Shown piece by piece: positions 1 through 9,387 of a DNA stretch of 56,917 nucleotides. The notes under the pieces are model-generated. The model was not told where the DNA came from, did no database searches, and was given only the letters and a program-made list of their open reading frames with translations. Where the stretch lies: the NCBI GenBank assembly GCA_900319405.1, contig ONOH01000031.1, forward strand, positions 1-56,917, read 5' to 3'. The position numbers and the translations under genes were made by a program. The stretch is from an uncultured Bacteroidales bacterium (GTDB taxonomy: Bacteria > Bacteroidota > Bacteroidia > Bacteroidales > UBA932). Position 1 is the stretch's first letter. Each line of letters begins with the position of its first letter.

Positions 1-1
1 C

Positions 2-109
2 ATTCCTACATACATATATATATCGGCCTTCTCCAGCCGGTTCGGAGAGTTTTTTACCGGGAGCAGCAAGTCTGTCCTGTATGTGGACGAGTTCAGGCTT
101 AACTACTGA
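2..109 (+). CDS. C-terminal end of a PCMD-domain surface protein (partial)
   Basis: Reading the frame that ends in TGA at 107-109 gives about 35 residues with the pattern YIYISAFSSRFGEFFTG then SVLYVDEFRLNY. This matches the last beta-strands of the putative carbohydrate metabolism domain (PCMD, PF13201) found at the C-terminus of Bacteroidota surface lipoproteins, where a serine-rich 'SSRFGDYFTG' turn precedes a final 'LYVDDFEL.Y' strand. The 5' part lies outside the window, so signal peptide and substrate cannot be judged. The family assignment rests on this short stretch and on memory of the family pattern. Confidence 0.6.
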   Translation: MPTYIYISAFSSRFGEFFTGSSKSVLYVDEFRLNY

Positions 110-160
110 ATTTGGTTTTTCGGGGAAAAATACGTAATTTTAAAGATTGAACTCAAAACC

Positions 161-1108
161 ATGAACAACGAAGTAATCCGAACCATCGACAGCATTCAGG
201 TGAGCCTCAATGCCGGTGGGATGAATACCATCAATATCATTCTGGCCCTCGTGATGTACGGCGTCGCACTGGGCATCAAGCCGGGCATTTTCGTAGAGGT
301 TTTCAAAAAGCCCAAAAGTGTGCTGCTGGGAATGCTTTGCCAGCTTGTCCTGCTTCCGGCCTTCACTTGCCTTCTGGCCAGTCTTCTCATCGGCTGGATC
401 TCTCCGATGATGGGCCTTGGGATGATTCTGGTGGCCGCCTGCCCAGGCGGAAACATCTCCAATTTTATGACTTCCCTGGCCAAAGGAAACGTGGAGCTAT
501 CCGTCTCGCTGACGGCCATATCCACGGCCCTGGCCGTGCTGCTCACCCCTTTTAACTTCTGGCTCTGGGGATCCCTGTTTCTGCACAACGCAGCGGTATC
601 GGCCAGCATCCCTACACTGGTGATTCCCCTTTGGGACGTTTTCAAGACCATCTTTATCCTGCTGGGCATTCCACTGGTGCTGGGCATCCTCACCAGCCGC
701 TATCTTCCCAAGCTGGCCCAGACACTGAAAAAGCCCCTCCAGTGGTTCTCCATCATCATTTTCATCGCGATGGTGGTGCTCTCTTTCAGCAGCAACATCC
801 ACGCTTTCCTCATCAGTGTCAAATACATTTTCACGGTAGTTCTGGTGCACAACCTGTTGGCACTGGGGATAGGCTTTGGCGTGGGAACGATAGCCAATGT
901 CCCCTTCCGGGACCGACGTACGCTCACCATCGAAACGGGCATCCAGAATTCCGGACTGGGTCTGGCCCTGATGCTGGGAACCAGCCTTTTCGCCGGATTC
1001 CCGCCCCACGGCGGAATGCTGGTGATCACTGCCTGGTGGGGCATCTGGCACATCATCTCCGGTCTCACCGTTGCCACTCTCTTTAACCGAAGCAGGAATA
1101 ATGGCTGA
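161..1108 (+). CDS. Bile acid:sodium symporter (BASS) family transporter
   Basis: The 315-residue protein is almost wholly hydrophobic, with about nine or ten predicted membrane segments, and sits in the inner membrane. It carries the two BASS signatures: ACPGGNISNFMT at residues 93-104 and ETGIQNSGLGLAL from residue 258, which form the crossing helices and sodium sites in ASBT/PanS structures. The family imports organic anions such as bile acids, pantoate or sulfonates with sodium; the substrate cannot be told from sequence. Length is normal. Its last codons overlap the start of the acyltransferase gene by eight bases, so the two are probably translated together. No clear -7 box is visible in the 51 bases upstream. 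Confidence 0.88.
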   Translation: MNNEVIRTIDSIQVSLNAGGMNTINIILALVMYGVALGIKPGIFVEVFKKPKSVLLGMLCQLVLLPAFTCLLASLLIGWISPMMGLGMILVAACPGGNISNFMTSLAKGNVELSVSLTAISTALAVLLTPFNFWLWGSLFLHNAAVSASIPTLVIPLWDVFKTIFILLGIPLVLGILTSRYLPKLAQTLKKPLQWFSIIIFIAMVVLSFSSNIHAFLISVKYIFTVVLVHNLLALGIGFGVGTIANVPFRDRRTLTIETGIQNSGLGLALMLGTSLFAGFPPHGGMLVITAWWGIWHIISGLTVATLFNRSRNNG

Positions 1109-2063
1109 ACTTTGGGAGCATCGCAGAGGCTACACCTTTCTCCGGGCCTATACAGGCTGGTTCACAAGACAGAGCTACCGTCATCTGCGCTTTCGTGGAG
1201 AGGAGCTTCCTGAGAACGGCGCCGTCATCCTCGCCCCCAACCACACCAATACGCTGATGGACGCGCTGGTAATGCTGGCAGGAGGAAGGGACGCTGTCGC
1301 CTTCGGTGCAAGGGCCGACATTTTCCGCAAACCCGCCATCGGCCGCATCCTCCATTTCCTGCGTATCGTTCCGATGGTCCGCCAGCGGGACGGGTTGGAA
1401 CACGTGAGCGAAAACTACGAAACCTTCGACCGCATCGATCAGGTTCTGGAGCACCGCATTCCCTTCTGCCTGTTTCCGGAAGGAACCCATCGGCCGCAGC
1501 GAAACCTCCAGCCCATCAAGAAAGGCGTCGTCCGCATTGCCCTCAAGAGTGCCTTGAGCCGTCAGACCTGGCTGGTTCCCAGCGGCATCAACTATACGGA
1601 CTTCTTCCGCTACCGGGGTGCCTGTGAGGTACGGTATGGCACTCCCATCGACGTCAATGCCTTCGTGAGGGAGCACGGCGGACTCTCGGAATCCCAGTTA
1701 CTGCAGGCCCTGCGCACGCATCTCGAGCAGCAGATGGCCCGTTTGGTAGAGCCGGAAGGCCCCGCCCCGGACATGCCTTCGCGCCTGCTGCTCCTGCTTT
1801 GGCCTTTTGCCGCCCTGCTGAGCCTCCCCATCTGGATTACGGCGGAAATGCTATGCCGAAAAGTCCGGGACAAAGCCTGGTGCAATACCATCCGTTGCGT
1901 CACGCATCTACTGCTCCTGCCTTTGACACTCCTTCTGTGGGGTATTGTTTTCGGCCTCACCCTTCCCTGGTATGCGACGCTTTCCCTGCTGACAGCCACC
2001 TTAAGTGCCTTCCCTGTTTTCTACGACGGACTCAACTTACTCCGGTCTTTCAAGAAAACATAG
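1101..2063 (+). CDS. 1-acyl-glycerol-3-phosphate acyltransferase-like (PlsC/LPLAT family)
   Basis: I place the start at the ATG at 1101, inside the stop region of the transporter gene, because the ten residues before it have no family match; this gives 320 residues. Acyltransferase motifs are visible: NHTNTLMD at 47-54 (a His-x5-Asp variant of block I, which Bacteroidota members of this family often show), a VPMVRQRD block near 90-97, and FPEGTH at 125-130. The C-terminal 90 residues hold two or three hydrophobic segments, so the protein is a membrane-anchored enzyme that acylates a lysophospholipid or similar acceptor on the cytoplasmic face. The exact acceptor is unknown. The overlap with the BASS transporter suggests a shared mRNA. 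Confidence 0.82.
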   Translation: MAELWEHRRGYTFLRAYTGWFTRQSYRHLRFRGEELPENGAVILAPNHTNTLMDALVMLAGGRDAVAFGARADIFRKPAIGRILHFLRIVPMVRQRDGLEHVSENYETFDRIDQVLEHRIPFCLFPEGTHRPQRNLQPIKKGVVRIALKSALSRQTWLVPSGINYTDFFRYRGACEVRYGTPIDVNAFVREHGGLSESQLLQALRTHLEQQMARLVEPEGPAPDMPSRLLLLLWPFAALLSLPIWITAEMLCRKVRDKAWCNTIRCVTHLLLLPLTLLLWGIVFGLTLPWYATLSLLTATLSAFPVFYDGLNLLRSFKKT

Positions 2064-2093
2064 ACAGAACCTCCCCCTTTTGCCTGGCGGGAC

Positions 2094-2132
2094 GAAAAAA
2101 AGAGGATGCCCCCCTGAGGGGAGGTCATCCTC
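2094..2132 (-). terminator. Intrinsic terminator of pckA
   Basis: On the minus strand a hairpin with outer stem GAGGATG/CATCCTC (2102-2108 with 2126-2132) and a C/G-rich inner stem is followed by a run of seven or more T (the A run at 2094-2101). It lies about 50 bases past the pckA stop and faces the end of the acyltransferase gene, so it may also limit read-through from the plus strand. Confidence 0.8.
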
Positions 2133-2179
2133 CGGATGTAACGCGCGACCGAAAGGCGAAAGCCCGAGGCCGGCAAAAA

Positions 2180-3796
2180 CTAGAGCTTGGGACCGGCTTT
2201 GACGAGGGCCTTGCCGGCGCGGTTGCTTTCGTACTTGTGGAAGTTCTTGATGAAGCGGCCGGCGAGATCTTTTGCCTTCTCTTCCCACTCGGCGGCGTTC
2301 TTGTAGGTGTCGCGAGGATCCAGGATGCCGGTGTCCACACCTTCCAACTTGGTAGGAACAGTGAAGTCGAAGTAAGGAATCTGCTTGGTGGGAGCCTTGT
2401 CGATGGCACCGCTGAGGATAGCGTCAATGATGCCGCGGGTATCCTTGATGGAGATGCGCTTGCCGGTTCCGTTCCAGCCAGTGTTCACGAGATAGGCCTT
2501 GGCGCCGCTCTTTTTCATCTTCTTCACCAGTTCCTCCGCATACTTGGTGGGATGCAGCTCCAGGAAGGCCTGGCCGAAGCAGGCGCTGAAGGTGGGAGTG
2601 GGCTCGGTGATACCGCGCTCGGTACCGGCGAGCTTGGCGGTGAAGCCGCTCAGGAAGTAGTACTTGGTCTGCTCCGGGGTGAGAATGCTCACGGGAGGCA
2701 GCACGCCGAAGGCGTCGGCACTGAGGAAGATCACCTGCTTGGCGGCCGGTCCGTGGCTCTCAGGGCGGACAATCTTCTCGATGTGATAGATGGGATAGCT
2801 GACGCGGGTGTTCTCAGTGACGGACTTGTCGTTGAAGTCAATCTTTCCGCTGTTGTCCACGGTCACGTTCTCCAGGAGAGCGTCGCGGCGGATGGCGTTG
2901 TAAATATCGGGTTCGGACTCCTTGTCCAGCTTGATCACCTTGGCGTAGCAGCCACCCTCGAAATTGAACACGCCCTTGTTGTCCCAGCCGTGCTCGTCGT
3001 CTCCGATCAGAAGGCGCTTGGGATCTGTGGACAGGGTGGTCTTGCCGGTGCCGGAGAGGCCGAAGAAGATGGCAGTGTTCTCACCGTTCAGGTCCGTATT
3101 GGCGCTGCAGTGCATGGAGGCGATGCCCTTCAGGGGAAGATAGTAGTTCATCATGGAGAACATACCCTTCTTCATTTCACCACCGTACCAGGTATTGAGG
3201 ATAACCTGCTCCTTGGAGGTGACGTTGAAGGCGATGCAGGTGTCCGAGCGAAGACCCAGTTCCTTGTAATTGTCCACCTTTGCCTTGGCGGCGCAGTACA
3301 CCACGAAATCGGGCTCCTGGTCGAATTCCTTCTGGTTCTTGGGGCGGATGAACATATTGGTCACAAAGTGGGCCTGCCAGGCAACCTCCATGATGAAACG
3401 GATTTTCATCCGGGTGTCGGCGTGGGTGCCGCAGAAGCCGTCCACGACAAAGAGGCGCTTGCCGCTGAGCTGCTGCTGGGCCAGTTTCCTGACAGCCTTC
3501 CAGGTGGAAACGGACATTTTGTGGTTGTCGTTGGGATAAGCCTCGGTGGTCCACCAGATTTCACCGGGTTTGCCTTCCTTGGTGGTGTTGTCGTACACAA
3601 TGTACTTGTCCTTGGGAGAGCGGCCGGTATAGACGCCGGTCATCACATTGATGGCGCCCAGTTCGGTCACCTGACCTTTGTCGAAACCTTCCAGTTCGGG
3701 CTTGGTCTCTTCATTGAAGAGTACTTCGTACGTGGGGTTGTAAAGGATTTCCTTCACACCCTTGATGCCGTACTTTTTGAGATCAATTTTAGACAT
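2180..3796 (-). CDS. pckA: Phosphoenolpyruvate carboxykinase (ATP)
   Basis: This cytosolic enzyme interconverts oxaloacetate + ATP with PEP + CO2 + ADP. In anaerobic Bacteroidota it usually runs in the carboxylating direction to feed the succinate branch while making ATP. The 538-residue product has the normal length of the ATP-type family. Visible motifs are TGRSPKDKY at 57-65 (substrate arginine), the kinase-1a P-loop GLSGTGKT at 246-253, and IGDDEHGW just after it (metal-binding aspartates). The gene stands alone, with its own promoter (3831-3862) and terminator (2094-2132). No truncation or odd residue was seen. Confidence 0.97.
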   Translation of the reverse strand: MSKIDLKKYGIKGVKEILYNPTYEVLFNEETKPELEGFDKGQVTELGAINVMTGVYTGRSPKDKYIVYDNTTKEGKPGEIWWTTEAYPNDNHKMSVSTWKAVRKLAQQQLSGKRLFVVDGFCGTHADTRMKIRFIMEVAWQAHFVTNMFIRPKNQKEFDQEPDFVVYCAAKAKVDNYKELGLRSDTCIAFNVTSKEQVILNTWYGGEMKKGMFSMMNYYLPLKGIASMHCSANTDLNGENTAIFFGLSGTGKTTLSTDPKRLLIGDDEHGWDNKGVFNFEGGCYAKVIKLDKESEPDIYNAIRRDALLENVTVDNSGKIDFNDKSVTENTRVSYPIYHIEKIVRPESHGPAAKQVIFLSADAFGVLPPVSILTPEQTKYYFLSGFTAKLAGTERGITEPTPTFSACFGQAFLELHPTKYAEELVKKMKKSGAKAYLVNTGWNGTGKRISIKDTRGIIDAILSGAIDKAPTKQIPYFDFTVPTKLEGVDTGILDPRDTYKNAAEWEEKAKDLAGRFIKNFHKYESNRAGKALVKAGPKL

Positions 3797-3830
3797 AAAC
3801 GTATCTTTTTTAAGAAATTCTTCTAACCTG

Positions 3831-3862
3831 CAAATTTAACAATAATGCCTTACTTTTCCAAG
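3831..3862 (-). promoter_or_regulatory. pckA promoter, Bacteroidota type
   Basis: The minus strand reads CTTG (3862-3859), 20 bases, then TAAATTTG (3838-3831), matching the -33/-7 consensus of the Bacteroidota primary sigma factor. It lies 34 bases before the pckA ATG, and its -33 element falls inside the 3' end of the upstream lipoprotein gene. Confidence 0.7.
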
Positions 3863-4776
3863 TGCGCCGCCAGCCTTTTTTTGAGCGCCATGGCCAGGGA
3901 AACATCCTCCAGTTTTTCGGCCTCGGACAGCCAGCGGGCCGACAGGCGGTAATCTCCCAGAATATAGAAGGCCTGGGCAATGTTGTAGCACGCACAGGAG
4001 CGCTTGACAGCCGATCCCGACTTCACCAGCTGCGACCAGCGGTCCACAGCGGCGGAGAACCTTCCTTCCATCGCATCCACCAGGGCTTCGACCCAGAGGT
4101 CGGAAGCATCAGGCTGGAAATAGTAGAAACTGAAACCCTCCGTAATCCAGTTGGAAAGGAAACGGGACGATACGCGGGCTCCCACCGTCTCGGCCTGCGC
4201 ATCCATACTCCTCAGGGAAAGGGCCTTGAGGCCGTCTTCGGTAAGCATTCCATTGTTGTACACGAGTGTGCGGAGCACGGAGGAACCGCTGTAATCGCGT
4301 ACTTTGTCCTCCCCCATACTGTCGTAGACGTTCAACTTCAGGGAAACCGGCACCTGGGCGGGACACACATAGGCCGAATCCGGGCTGGAGGCCTGTTTGA
4401 CAGGCTGGTTCACTTCCAGAGTGGGCTCTCCCAGCCTGCTGTGAAGGAGAAAGACCACGTCCCCTTCCGTTTCCATCACCAGGGAATGCATCTTCTCCAG
4501 CGAAACGGTATCGGTCGACGGAATGCGGTAAATCCCTACCTTCTCCCGGCCGTCGAAATAATCCTCCTCCAGTTGACGCGCCAGCGAAGAAGCCACCTGG
4601 CGGTCGAAAAGGGAGTCCACCTGGTTGGAACCGTCCATATAGACAATGGAAATATCCTTCCCGGAGAGCGTGAGCCCGGAGTTGGACGGCTGGCGCACAT
4701 CCAGATACAACGAATACACTTGCGGGGAGCAGGCCGATACGGCCAGCGCCAAAGCTAAAATCCAGGAATGTTTCAT
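3850..4776 (-). CDS. Lipoprotein of unknown function, DUF6340-like
   Basis: The 308-residue protein starts with a short signal peptide and a lipobox AVSAC, so Cys16 would be lipidated. The mature N-terminus (DVRQPS...ISIVYMDG) and the following alternation of strands and helices resemble the Bacteroidota DUF6340 family, which I assign from memory with moderate confidence. The last 80 residues have the alanine-rich helix-turn-helix pattern of TPR-like repeats (ACYNIAQAFYILGDYRLSARWLSEAEKLE). Its start overlaps the end of rimO by four bases (ATGA), making it the last gene of the nusB-to-rimO cluster. Function unknown; probably envelope. Confidence 0.7.
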   Translation of the reverse strand: MKHSWILALALAVSACSPQVYSLYLDVRQPSNSGLTLSGKDISIVYMDGSNQVDSLFDRQVASSLARQLEEDYFDGREKVGIYRIPSTDTVSLEKMHSLVMETEGDVVFLLHSRLGEPTLEVNQPVKQASSPDSAYVCPAQVPVSLKLNVYDSMGEDKVRDYSGSSVLRTLVYNNGMLTEDGLKALSLRSMDAQAETVGARVSSRFLSNWITEGFSFYYFQPDASDLWVEALVDAMEGRFSAAVDRWSQLVKSGSAVKRSCACYNIAQAFYILGDYRLSARWLSEAEKLEDVSLAMALKKRLAAHLEK

Positions 4777-6089
4777 ATCACTTCTGCTGTAAGGTCATAT
4801 TCATCGGCCGCGGTGATACGAACGCGGAGAAATTCTCCCACAAGGGAGTACGGTTCCACGCCGTCGAAGGCCGCAGCGGTATATTTTACCAGGATTTCAC
4901 CGTCCACTTCCGGGCTTTCGAACTCGCTCCGGCAAACCAGGGTGCCGTCCACGAAGTCGTCCACCAGGACTTTTTCCTCGGTGCCAATCCGGGATTGATT
5001 GTATGCAAGGGATATGCCACGCTGAAGCTCCATCAGCGAGTCCAGCCGTTTTTGTTTGGTTCGGGCCGGGATACGGTCCCTGTAATGTTCGGCCCCGAAG
5101 GTGCCTTCCTCCTCGGAATAGGTGAAGGCGCCCATCCGCTGGAAGCGGGCCTCACGGACAAAATCCATCAGTTCCACAAACTCCTTCTCCCCTTCTCCGG
5201 GATGACCGACGATCAGGGTGGTACGGAGCACGACGCCCGGCACTTTTTCCCGCATCCGACGGATGAGTTCCCGCGTCCGCTTTCCGTCCACGTGGCGATG
5301 CATCTTGTCCAGCACAGCGTCGCTCACATGCTGGAGGGGGATGTCCATATAACGGCAAAGCTTGGGATTGGCGGCCATCTCCTCCAGGACGTCTTCGGGA
5401 AAATCGGCCGGATAGGAATAATGGATGCGAAGCCACTCGATTCCCTCCACGGCCGACAGGCGGCGAAGAAGCTCAGCCAGGGCGCGTCTTCCGTACAGGT
5501 CCAGTCCGTAATAAGTGGTGTCCTGGGCGATGACGACCAGCTCCCGTATTCCCCGGGAAGCCAGTTCCCGCGCCTCTTTCACCAACGTTTCCATGGGTAC
5601 GGAACGATGGGGGCCGCGGATGAAGGGAATGGCACAGTAGGAGCAGCGCCGGTTGCAGCCTTCTGAGATTTTGAGGAAAGCGTAGGGGCGGTCGGCGCGG
5701 GTGAGCACCCTCCGGTGTTCCTCTGTGGGCCGATAAGGGCAACCCAGAGCCTCCACCAGGGGTTTCAGGTCCCGTGCGCCAAACCAGCCGTCCACTTCCG
5801 GGATGAGGGCGGGGAGATCGTCCCTGTAGCGCTCTGACAGGCAGCCGAACACCAGAAGACGGCCCACCTCTCCATCAGCCTTGCGCCCGACGGCAGCAAG
5901 GATGGTCTGGATGGACTGTTCCTTGGCGTCTCCTATGAAGCCGCAGGTATTGACAAGCAGGACATCCACCCGGGGCCGGACCTCTTCTTCCGGTACAAGC
6001 TCATAGCGATCCTGTACCTGGAAAAGGAGATGCTCGGTATCCACCGTGTTTTTGGAGCATCCCAGGGTGATTACCTGCAGGGAGGGCAT
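4773..6089 (-). CDS. rimO: Ribosomal protein S12 methylthiotransferase RimO
   Basis: This radical-SAM enzyme adds a methylthio group to the conserved aspartate of ribosomal protein S12. The 438 residues show the full architecture: an N-terminal MTTase domain with cysteines at 11, 49 and 83 that bind the auxiliary 4Fe-4S cluster, the radical-SAM CxxxCxxC at 145/149/152 (CNRRCSYC), and a C-terminal TRAM-type beta domain from about 375. GCSKNTVDTE at the N-terminus favours RimO over MiaB. It follows the DUF5606 gene with one base between and overlaps the downstream lipoprotein gene, so it is part of one transcription unit. Confidence 0.95.
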   Translation of the reverse strand: MPSLQVITLGCSKNTVDTEHLLFQVQDRYELVPEEEVRPRVDVLLVNTCGFIGDAKEQSIQTILAAVGRKADGEVGRLLVFGCLSERYRDDLPALIPEVDGWFGARDLKPLVEALGCPYRPTEEHRRVLTRADRPYAFLKISEGCNRRCSYCAIPFIRGPHRSVPMETLVKEARELASRGIRELVVIAQDTTYYGLDLYGRRALAELLRRLSAVEGIEWLRIHYSYPADFPEDVLEEMAANPKLCRYMDIPLQHVSDAVLDKMHRHVDGKRTRELIRRMREKVPGVVLRTTLIVGHPGEGEKEFVELMDFVREARFQRMGAFTYSEEEGTFGAEHYRDRIPARTKQKRLDSLMELQRGISLAYNQSRIGTEEKVLVDDFVDGTLVCRSEFESPEVDGEILVKYTAAAFDGVEPYSLVGEFLRVRITAADEYDLTAEVI

Positions 6090-6090
6090 C

Positions 6091-6522
6091 TTAAGCCTCC
6101 TTGGCGGCCTCGGCCTCCCTTTCTTCGTCCGTGAGGAATTCGAGGGAAGCGTATTTCTTGAGGGCGTTGTACCACTCCACCACCTTCTTCATATGCGAGA
6201 CATAGAAGCGGTTGGCATCGTACGAAGGCAGGGCCTTCTCGAAAAGGGCTTTGAGCTCCGCTTCCGGAGCCTTGGCGGAAGGCGCGTCGGCCTCTCCCAA
6301 CACTTCGTTCATTTTGCCGAACACTTCCTGAAGCTTCACTTCCCCCTCGTCAGTGTAGATGGAGATATCGGCCAGGGAGGTAATGCCCGCCCCGGCGCTG
6401 AAGTTGTAGCGTTTCTTGTCTTCAAAAGCCTCGACGATGGCGCCGGAGCGCGACTGGGCGATATAGTTGAAAAGTCCGTGCTGACCACGGATGGAAAGGG
6501 TTTTTGCAAGATCGGTTTTCAT
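6091..6522 (-). CDS. DUF5606-family protein of unknown function
   Basis: A 143-residue soluble protein restricted, as far as I recall, to Bacteroidota. Family features seen are the start TLSIRGQHGLFNYIAQ, the YNFSAGAGITSLADISIYTDEGEV segment (residues about 38-61) and a C-terminal helical half ending in an acidic/alanine tail. No catalytic motif is apparent. It sits one base upstream of rimO and one base after coaE, a tight arrangement that suggests co-expression with housekeeping genes rather than a specific shared pathway. Confidence 0.75.
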   Translation of the reverse strand: MKTDLAKTLSIRGQHGLFNYIAQSRSGAIVEAFEDKKRYNFSAGAGITSLADISIYTDEGEVKLQEVFGKMNEVLGEADAPSAKAPEAELKALFEKALPSYDANRFYVSHMKKVVEWYNALKKYASLEFLTDEEREAEAAKEA

Positions 6523-6523
6523 T

Positions 6524-7132
6524 TTATTTTTCTTTCAAGAATTTACAAATATAGGCATTTTTATCGAAAAACATACGCTCTACCGCCGCGGAAAGCGCTT
6601 CCGGAGTGCCGTCGTTTTCCAGGACAAGCCGCACGCGATCCATCGGGATGAACTGTGCGGCCATCCGGCGCCTGACCTGGTCTTCCCCGACCTTGTCGCG
6701 GGCCATCACCCTCCGGAGACGGACCTCCTCGGGCGCCGTCACCAGCACCACCACATCTCCCAGTCCGTCAAAAAAGGGCTTGGAAAGAATAACGGCCGAT
6801 TCCAGCACCACGAACGGCGCTCCCGCCTGCTTCTCCCGCCAGCGGATGAAATCCTGGAGGACAAGCGGATACACGAGGGTTTCTACGGTTTCGCGGGCCT
6901 CCGGACTTGAAAAGATGACTGATGCAAGCCGCGCACGGTCCAGTTTCCCATCGGCCATCGTCAGGGGAAGCCCCAGGGCTTCTTCCATCCGGCGCACAAG
7001 GGCCGGGCGGCGGGAATACATCCGCCTGGTCCGGGAATCGGAATCGTACACGGGAATGCCGTGCTTCCGAAGCCGTTTGGCAACGGCCGATTTACCACTG
7101 CCGATAAGGCCTGTCAGGATGACGGTTTTCAT
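6524..7132 (-). CDS. coaE: Dephospho-CoA kinase
   Basis: The enzyme phosphorylates the 3'-hydroxyl of dephospho-CoA, the last step of coenzyme A synthesis in the cytosol. The 202 residues carry the P-loop GLIGSGKS at 8-15, the YDSDSRTRRM segment near 30 that begins the CoA-binding region, and VLESAVILSKPFFDGL in the middle, as in the P-loop kinase family. Length is normal. Its ATG overlaps the stop codon of the YbbR gene (TAATG), pointing to coupled translation. Confidence 0.94.
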   Translation of the reverse strand: MKTVILTGLIGSGKSAVAKRLRKHGIPVYDSDSRTRRMYSRRPALVRRMEEALGLPLTMADGKLDRARLASVIFSSPEARETVETLVYPLVLQDFIRWREKQAGAPFVVLESAVILSKPFFDGLGDVVVLVTAPEEVRLRRVMARDKVGEDQVRRRMAAQFIPMDRVRLVLENDGTPEALSAAVERMFFDKNAYICKFLKEK

Positions 7133-8100
7133 TATCGAAGCTCCACACAGTCAAACACTTCCGGCTCTACTCTATAATCCAGCACACCGGAGGGCAGGCG
7201 AAGGGTTCTGGCGGCGCAGCGTCCGCTGATGGATTCGCTGTAGTCTTTCCAGTCCACATACAACTTGAATGACGGAAGAGGGTCCTTGGACAGGGGGAAA
7301 GCGCAGCGGAGTACCACCTGGGCGGTAGGAGGATACACCTGGAGGTTGTGTCCGGCGGGGGCATTCCATACCTCAACGGGAACGGTAGCGCGCAATTCCA
7401 CATAGCGGGAAACCGGCAGTTCGTAGCTCACCTCCTCGGTTGACATCCGGACACCCTTGACAGGATTCAGGTGAAGGACGCCGTGCTGGGATTCGTGCAC
7501 GTCCGAAAGCACCAGGCGGCTGGCCGTAATGCGTTCCACTGCGGCAAGGTGAACGTCCTCTCCATAAACCGTGACCGAATCCGGAAACAATTTGAAAGCC
7601 CCGGACGGCATATACTGGGAACGGCACTGGATGGACTTGTAAACCTCTACGGGAACCTTTTTGTGGTTCTCCACCGGGAAGACGAACTTAAGCGTGTCGG
7701 TGATGAAGGCCTCGACATTGGCGCCCTCCCCGAAAAACTGGTTTACATAGGAATTCTTGGCTCCGCCGATGACACAATACGTGTGGGGCGCGACGTTCCG
7801 GAGGTCGGCCCGGTCGAAACGGACTTTCACTACCTTCCTTTCCCTTCGGCTCTTTTCCCGCAGGAGACGGAATCCGTCCGTGCGGCAGCGGGCGCTCACC
7901 ACCTCCGTATTGGAGGACAGTAGTCCGTGGCCCTCGATATTGCATTCCGCCACGACCGGGACGCTGATGGTTCCGGAGTAGTCCTTGGACAGGTTGGTGA
8001 GGCTCCAGATAACGACGGCGACAAGCAGGGAAAGGACCAGAATGATCCACTCCCTGCCCCAATTGCCAAAAAGTTCCCTGATGTCCTCTTTCAGGGCCAT
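7132..8100 (-). CDS. YbbR-domain membrane-anchored protein
   Basis: A 322-residue protein with one N-terminal membrane helix (about residues 18-37, WIILVLSLLVAVVIWSL) followed by a long beta-rich region exposed outside the inner membrane. The repeated pattern 'VPVEV...FPDSVTVYGEDVHL' near 150-190 is typical of YbbR repeats. In Firmicutes YbbR/CdaR regulates a diadenylate cyclase, but no cyclase gene is next to this one and that role is not shown here. It lies between yajC and coaE, a gene order I recall from other Bacteroidota. Confidence 0.82.
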   Translation of the reverse strand: MALKEDIRELFGNWGREWIILVLSLLVAVVIWSLTNLSKDYSGTISVPVVAECNIEGHGLLSSNTEVVSARCRTDGFRLLREKSRRERKVVKVRFDRADLRNVAPHTYCVIGGAKNSYVNQFFGEGANVEAFITDTLKFVFPVENHKKVPVEVYKSIQCRSQYMPSGAFKLFPDSVTVYGEDVHLAAVERITASRLVLSDVHESQHGVLHLNPVKGVRMSTEEVSYELPVSRYVELRATVPVEVWNAPAGHNLQVYPPTAQVVLRCAFPLSKDPLPSFKLYVDWKDYSESISGRCAARTLRLPSGVLDYRVEPEVFDCVELR

Positions 8101-8106
8101 TCTACG

Positions 8107-8451
8107 TTACTTTTGTGCGGATTCGGAATAATCTTTCACGAGTCCCTGCTTATCCACGCGGAGTTTTACGTCTCCGTCCACCCTGATGAGGACGGTCTTC
8201 TCGCTCACCTCCACGATTTCTCCGTAGATGCCGCCCACGGTGACCACTTTGTCACCTTTTTTGAGGGCATTGCGGAATTCCTGCATTTCCTTCTGCTGCT
8301 TGCGCTGCGGACGGATCATAAACAGCCACATCACAACGATGATGGCACCGAACATCAGGATGGTCGGCCAGGCGCTGGGCTGCTGGCCGGCGGCCTGCCC
8401 TGCGGGAGCGGAGGGAGCCCCCATCAGAAGGAAAGAATAGATCAGATTCAT
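8107..8451 (-). CDS. yajC: Preprotein translocase subunit YajC
   Basis: I start this gene at the ATG at 8451, which overlaps the nusB stop (ATGA) and gives 114 residues; the open frame runs further upstream but that part is antisense-like and lies inside nusB. The product has an alanine/proline-rich N-terminus, one membrane helix (WPTILMFGAIIVVMWLFMI, about 28-46), the conserved IRPQRKQQKEMQEF just after it, then the KKGDKVVTVGGIYGEIVEV block. It is an accessory subunit of the SecDF-YajC complex in the inner membrane. Confidence 0.93.
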   Translation of the reverse strand: MNLIYSFLLMGAPSAPAGQAAGQQPSAWPTILMFGAIIVVMWLFMIRPQRKQQKEMQEFRNALKKGDKVVTVGGIYGEIVEVSEKTVLIRVDGDVKLRVDKQGLVKDYSESAQK

Positions 8452-9368
8452 ACGGTTTTGCTGATTATGCCCTTTTCCATACGGTCTTTGATGAGGCGGT
8501 CCAGAAGGCCGTTCACAAAGCCGCGGCTCTTGGGCGTTGAATAATATTTGGAAATTTCTACGTATTCGTTGATAGTGACCCGGATGGGAATTTCCGGGAA
8601 GGTTTCCGCCTCGGCGAGGCCCATTGCGATGAGGATGATGTCCGTAATGAACAGACGGTCCTGCTCCCACTTGGAAACGGACTGGGCAATGAGGTCTGAA
8701 TACTCCTTGTAGCGGCCGTAAGTGGCGGTCAGAAGACTTCTCACAAAGGTATGGGAGTCTGTCTGGCACAGCGGAGGGTAGTTCCATCGGCCCGATCCTC
8801 CCATCTCCTCCAGGGAGCGGATGCAGCAGCCCAGGACATAGGGAAGGTCATCGGCCCAATGGATGGAAAGGTCTTCCAGGATGGCGGACAGGGCCTCGTC
8901 GTCTTCCAACTCTTCCGTGAACAGCCGCTGCCAGAGGGCGGCATCCTTTTTCAGGGAGCTCTCCCTGTCTTCCATATACGCGATGTAGTACGGGCGGTTT
9001 TTCAGCGTTTCGTACAAATTGTGCAGGAAAACGTCGTTCTGGGACCAGGACAACTTCTTCTTTCCCAGTAGTTTCTGAAAATCCGGGTCGCCGTCCAGAA
9101 GGGCCGATATACCGTTGGCCGCAAAACGGGTATTGGGATGAAGGTCTTCCTCGGTGGGATTGAACTTGCCGCGGGCGGCCTCGATGCGGCGGGCGGCCTC
9201 TGCGGTCAGGGCGGGAATGAGGGCCAGCATATAGAGATAGAGGTCCCGCGTAGCTTCGCAGGAAGTATCAAGGCCGGCAAGCGCCTCTTTCAACTTCAGG
9301 TCCCGGTTCTCCGCGCAGGAGTACAGGACTTTGAAAGCCTTGATTCTTAAAATGCGGCGATTGAGCAT
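8448..9368 (-). CDS. nusB: Transcription antitermination factor NusB (long Bacteroidetes form)
   Basis: NusB binds boxA RNA with S10 (NusE) to keep RNA polymerase processive on rRNA operons. At 306 residues this is about twice the E. coli length: the N-terminal 150-200 residues are the helical extension usual in Bacteroidota, and the C-terminal part holds the NusB fold with SKWEQDRLFITDIILIAMGLAEA, PEIPIRVTINEYVEISK and KSRGFVNGLLD. It is the first gene of the cluster running to 3850, with a promoter in the gap shared with the PUR gene. Confidence 0.93.
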   Translation of the reverse strand: MLNRRILRIKAFKVLYSCAENRDLKLKEALAGLDTSCEATRDLYLYMLALIPALTAEAARRIEAARGKFNPTEEDLHPNTRFAANGISALLDGDPDFQKLLGKKKLSWSQNDVFLHNLYETLKNRPYYIAYMEDRESSLKKDAALWQRLFTEELEDDEALSAILEDLSIHWADDLPYVLGCCIRSLEEMGGSGRWNYPPLCQTDSHTFVRSLLTATYGRYKEYSDLIAQSVSKWEQDRLFITDIILIAMGLAEAETFPEIPIRVTINEYVEISKYYSTPKSRGFVNGLLDRLIKDRMEKGIISKTV

Positions 9369-9387
9369 AATGTCAAATAAATTTCCA

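Noticed and set aside
1799-3826. Long open frame (675 codons) on the plus strand opposite pckA
   Set aside because: Antisense shadow of pckA caused by GC-rich third positions; composition is V/G/H/L-rich with no family resemblance, and pckA motifs are perfect on the other strand.
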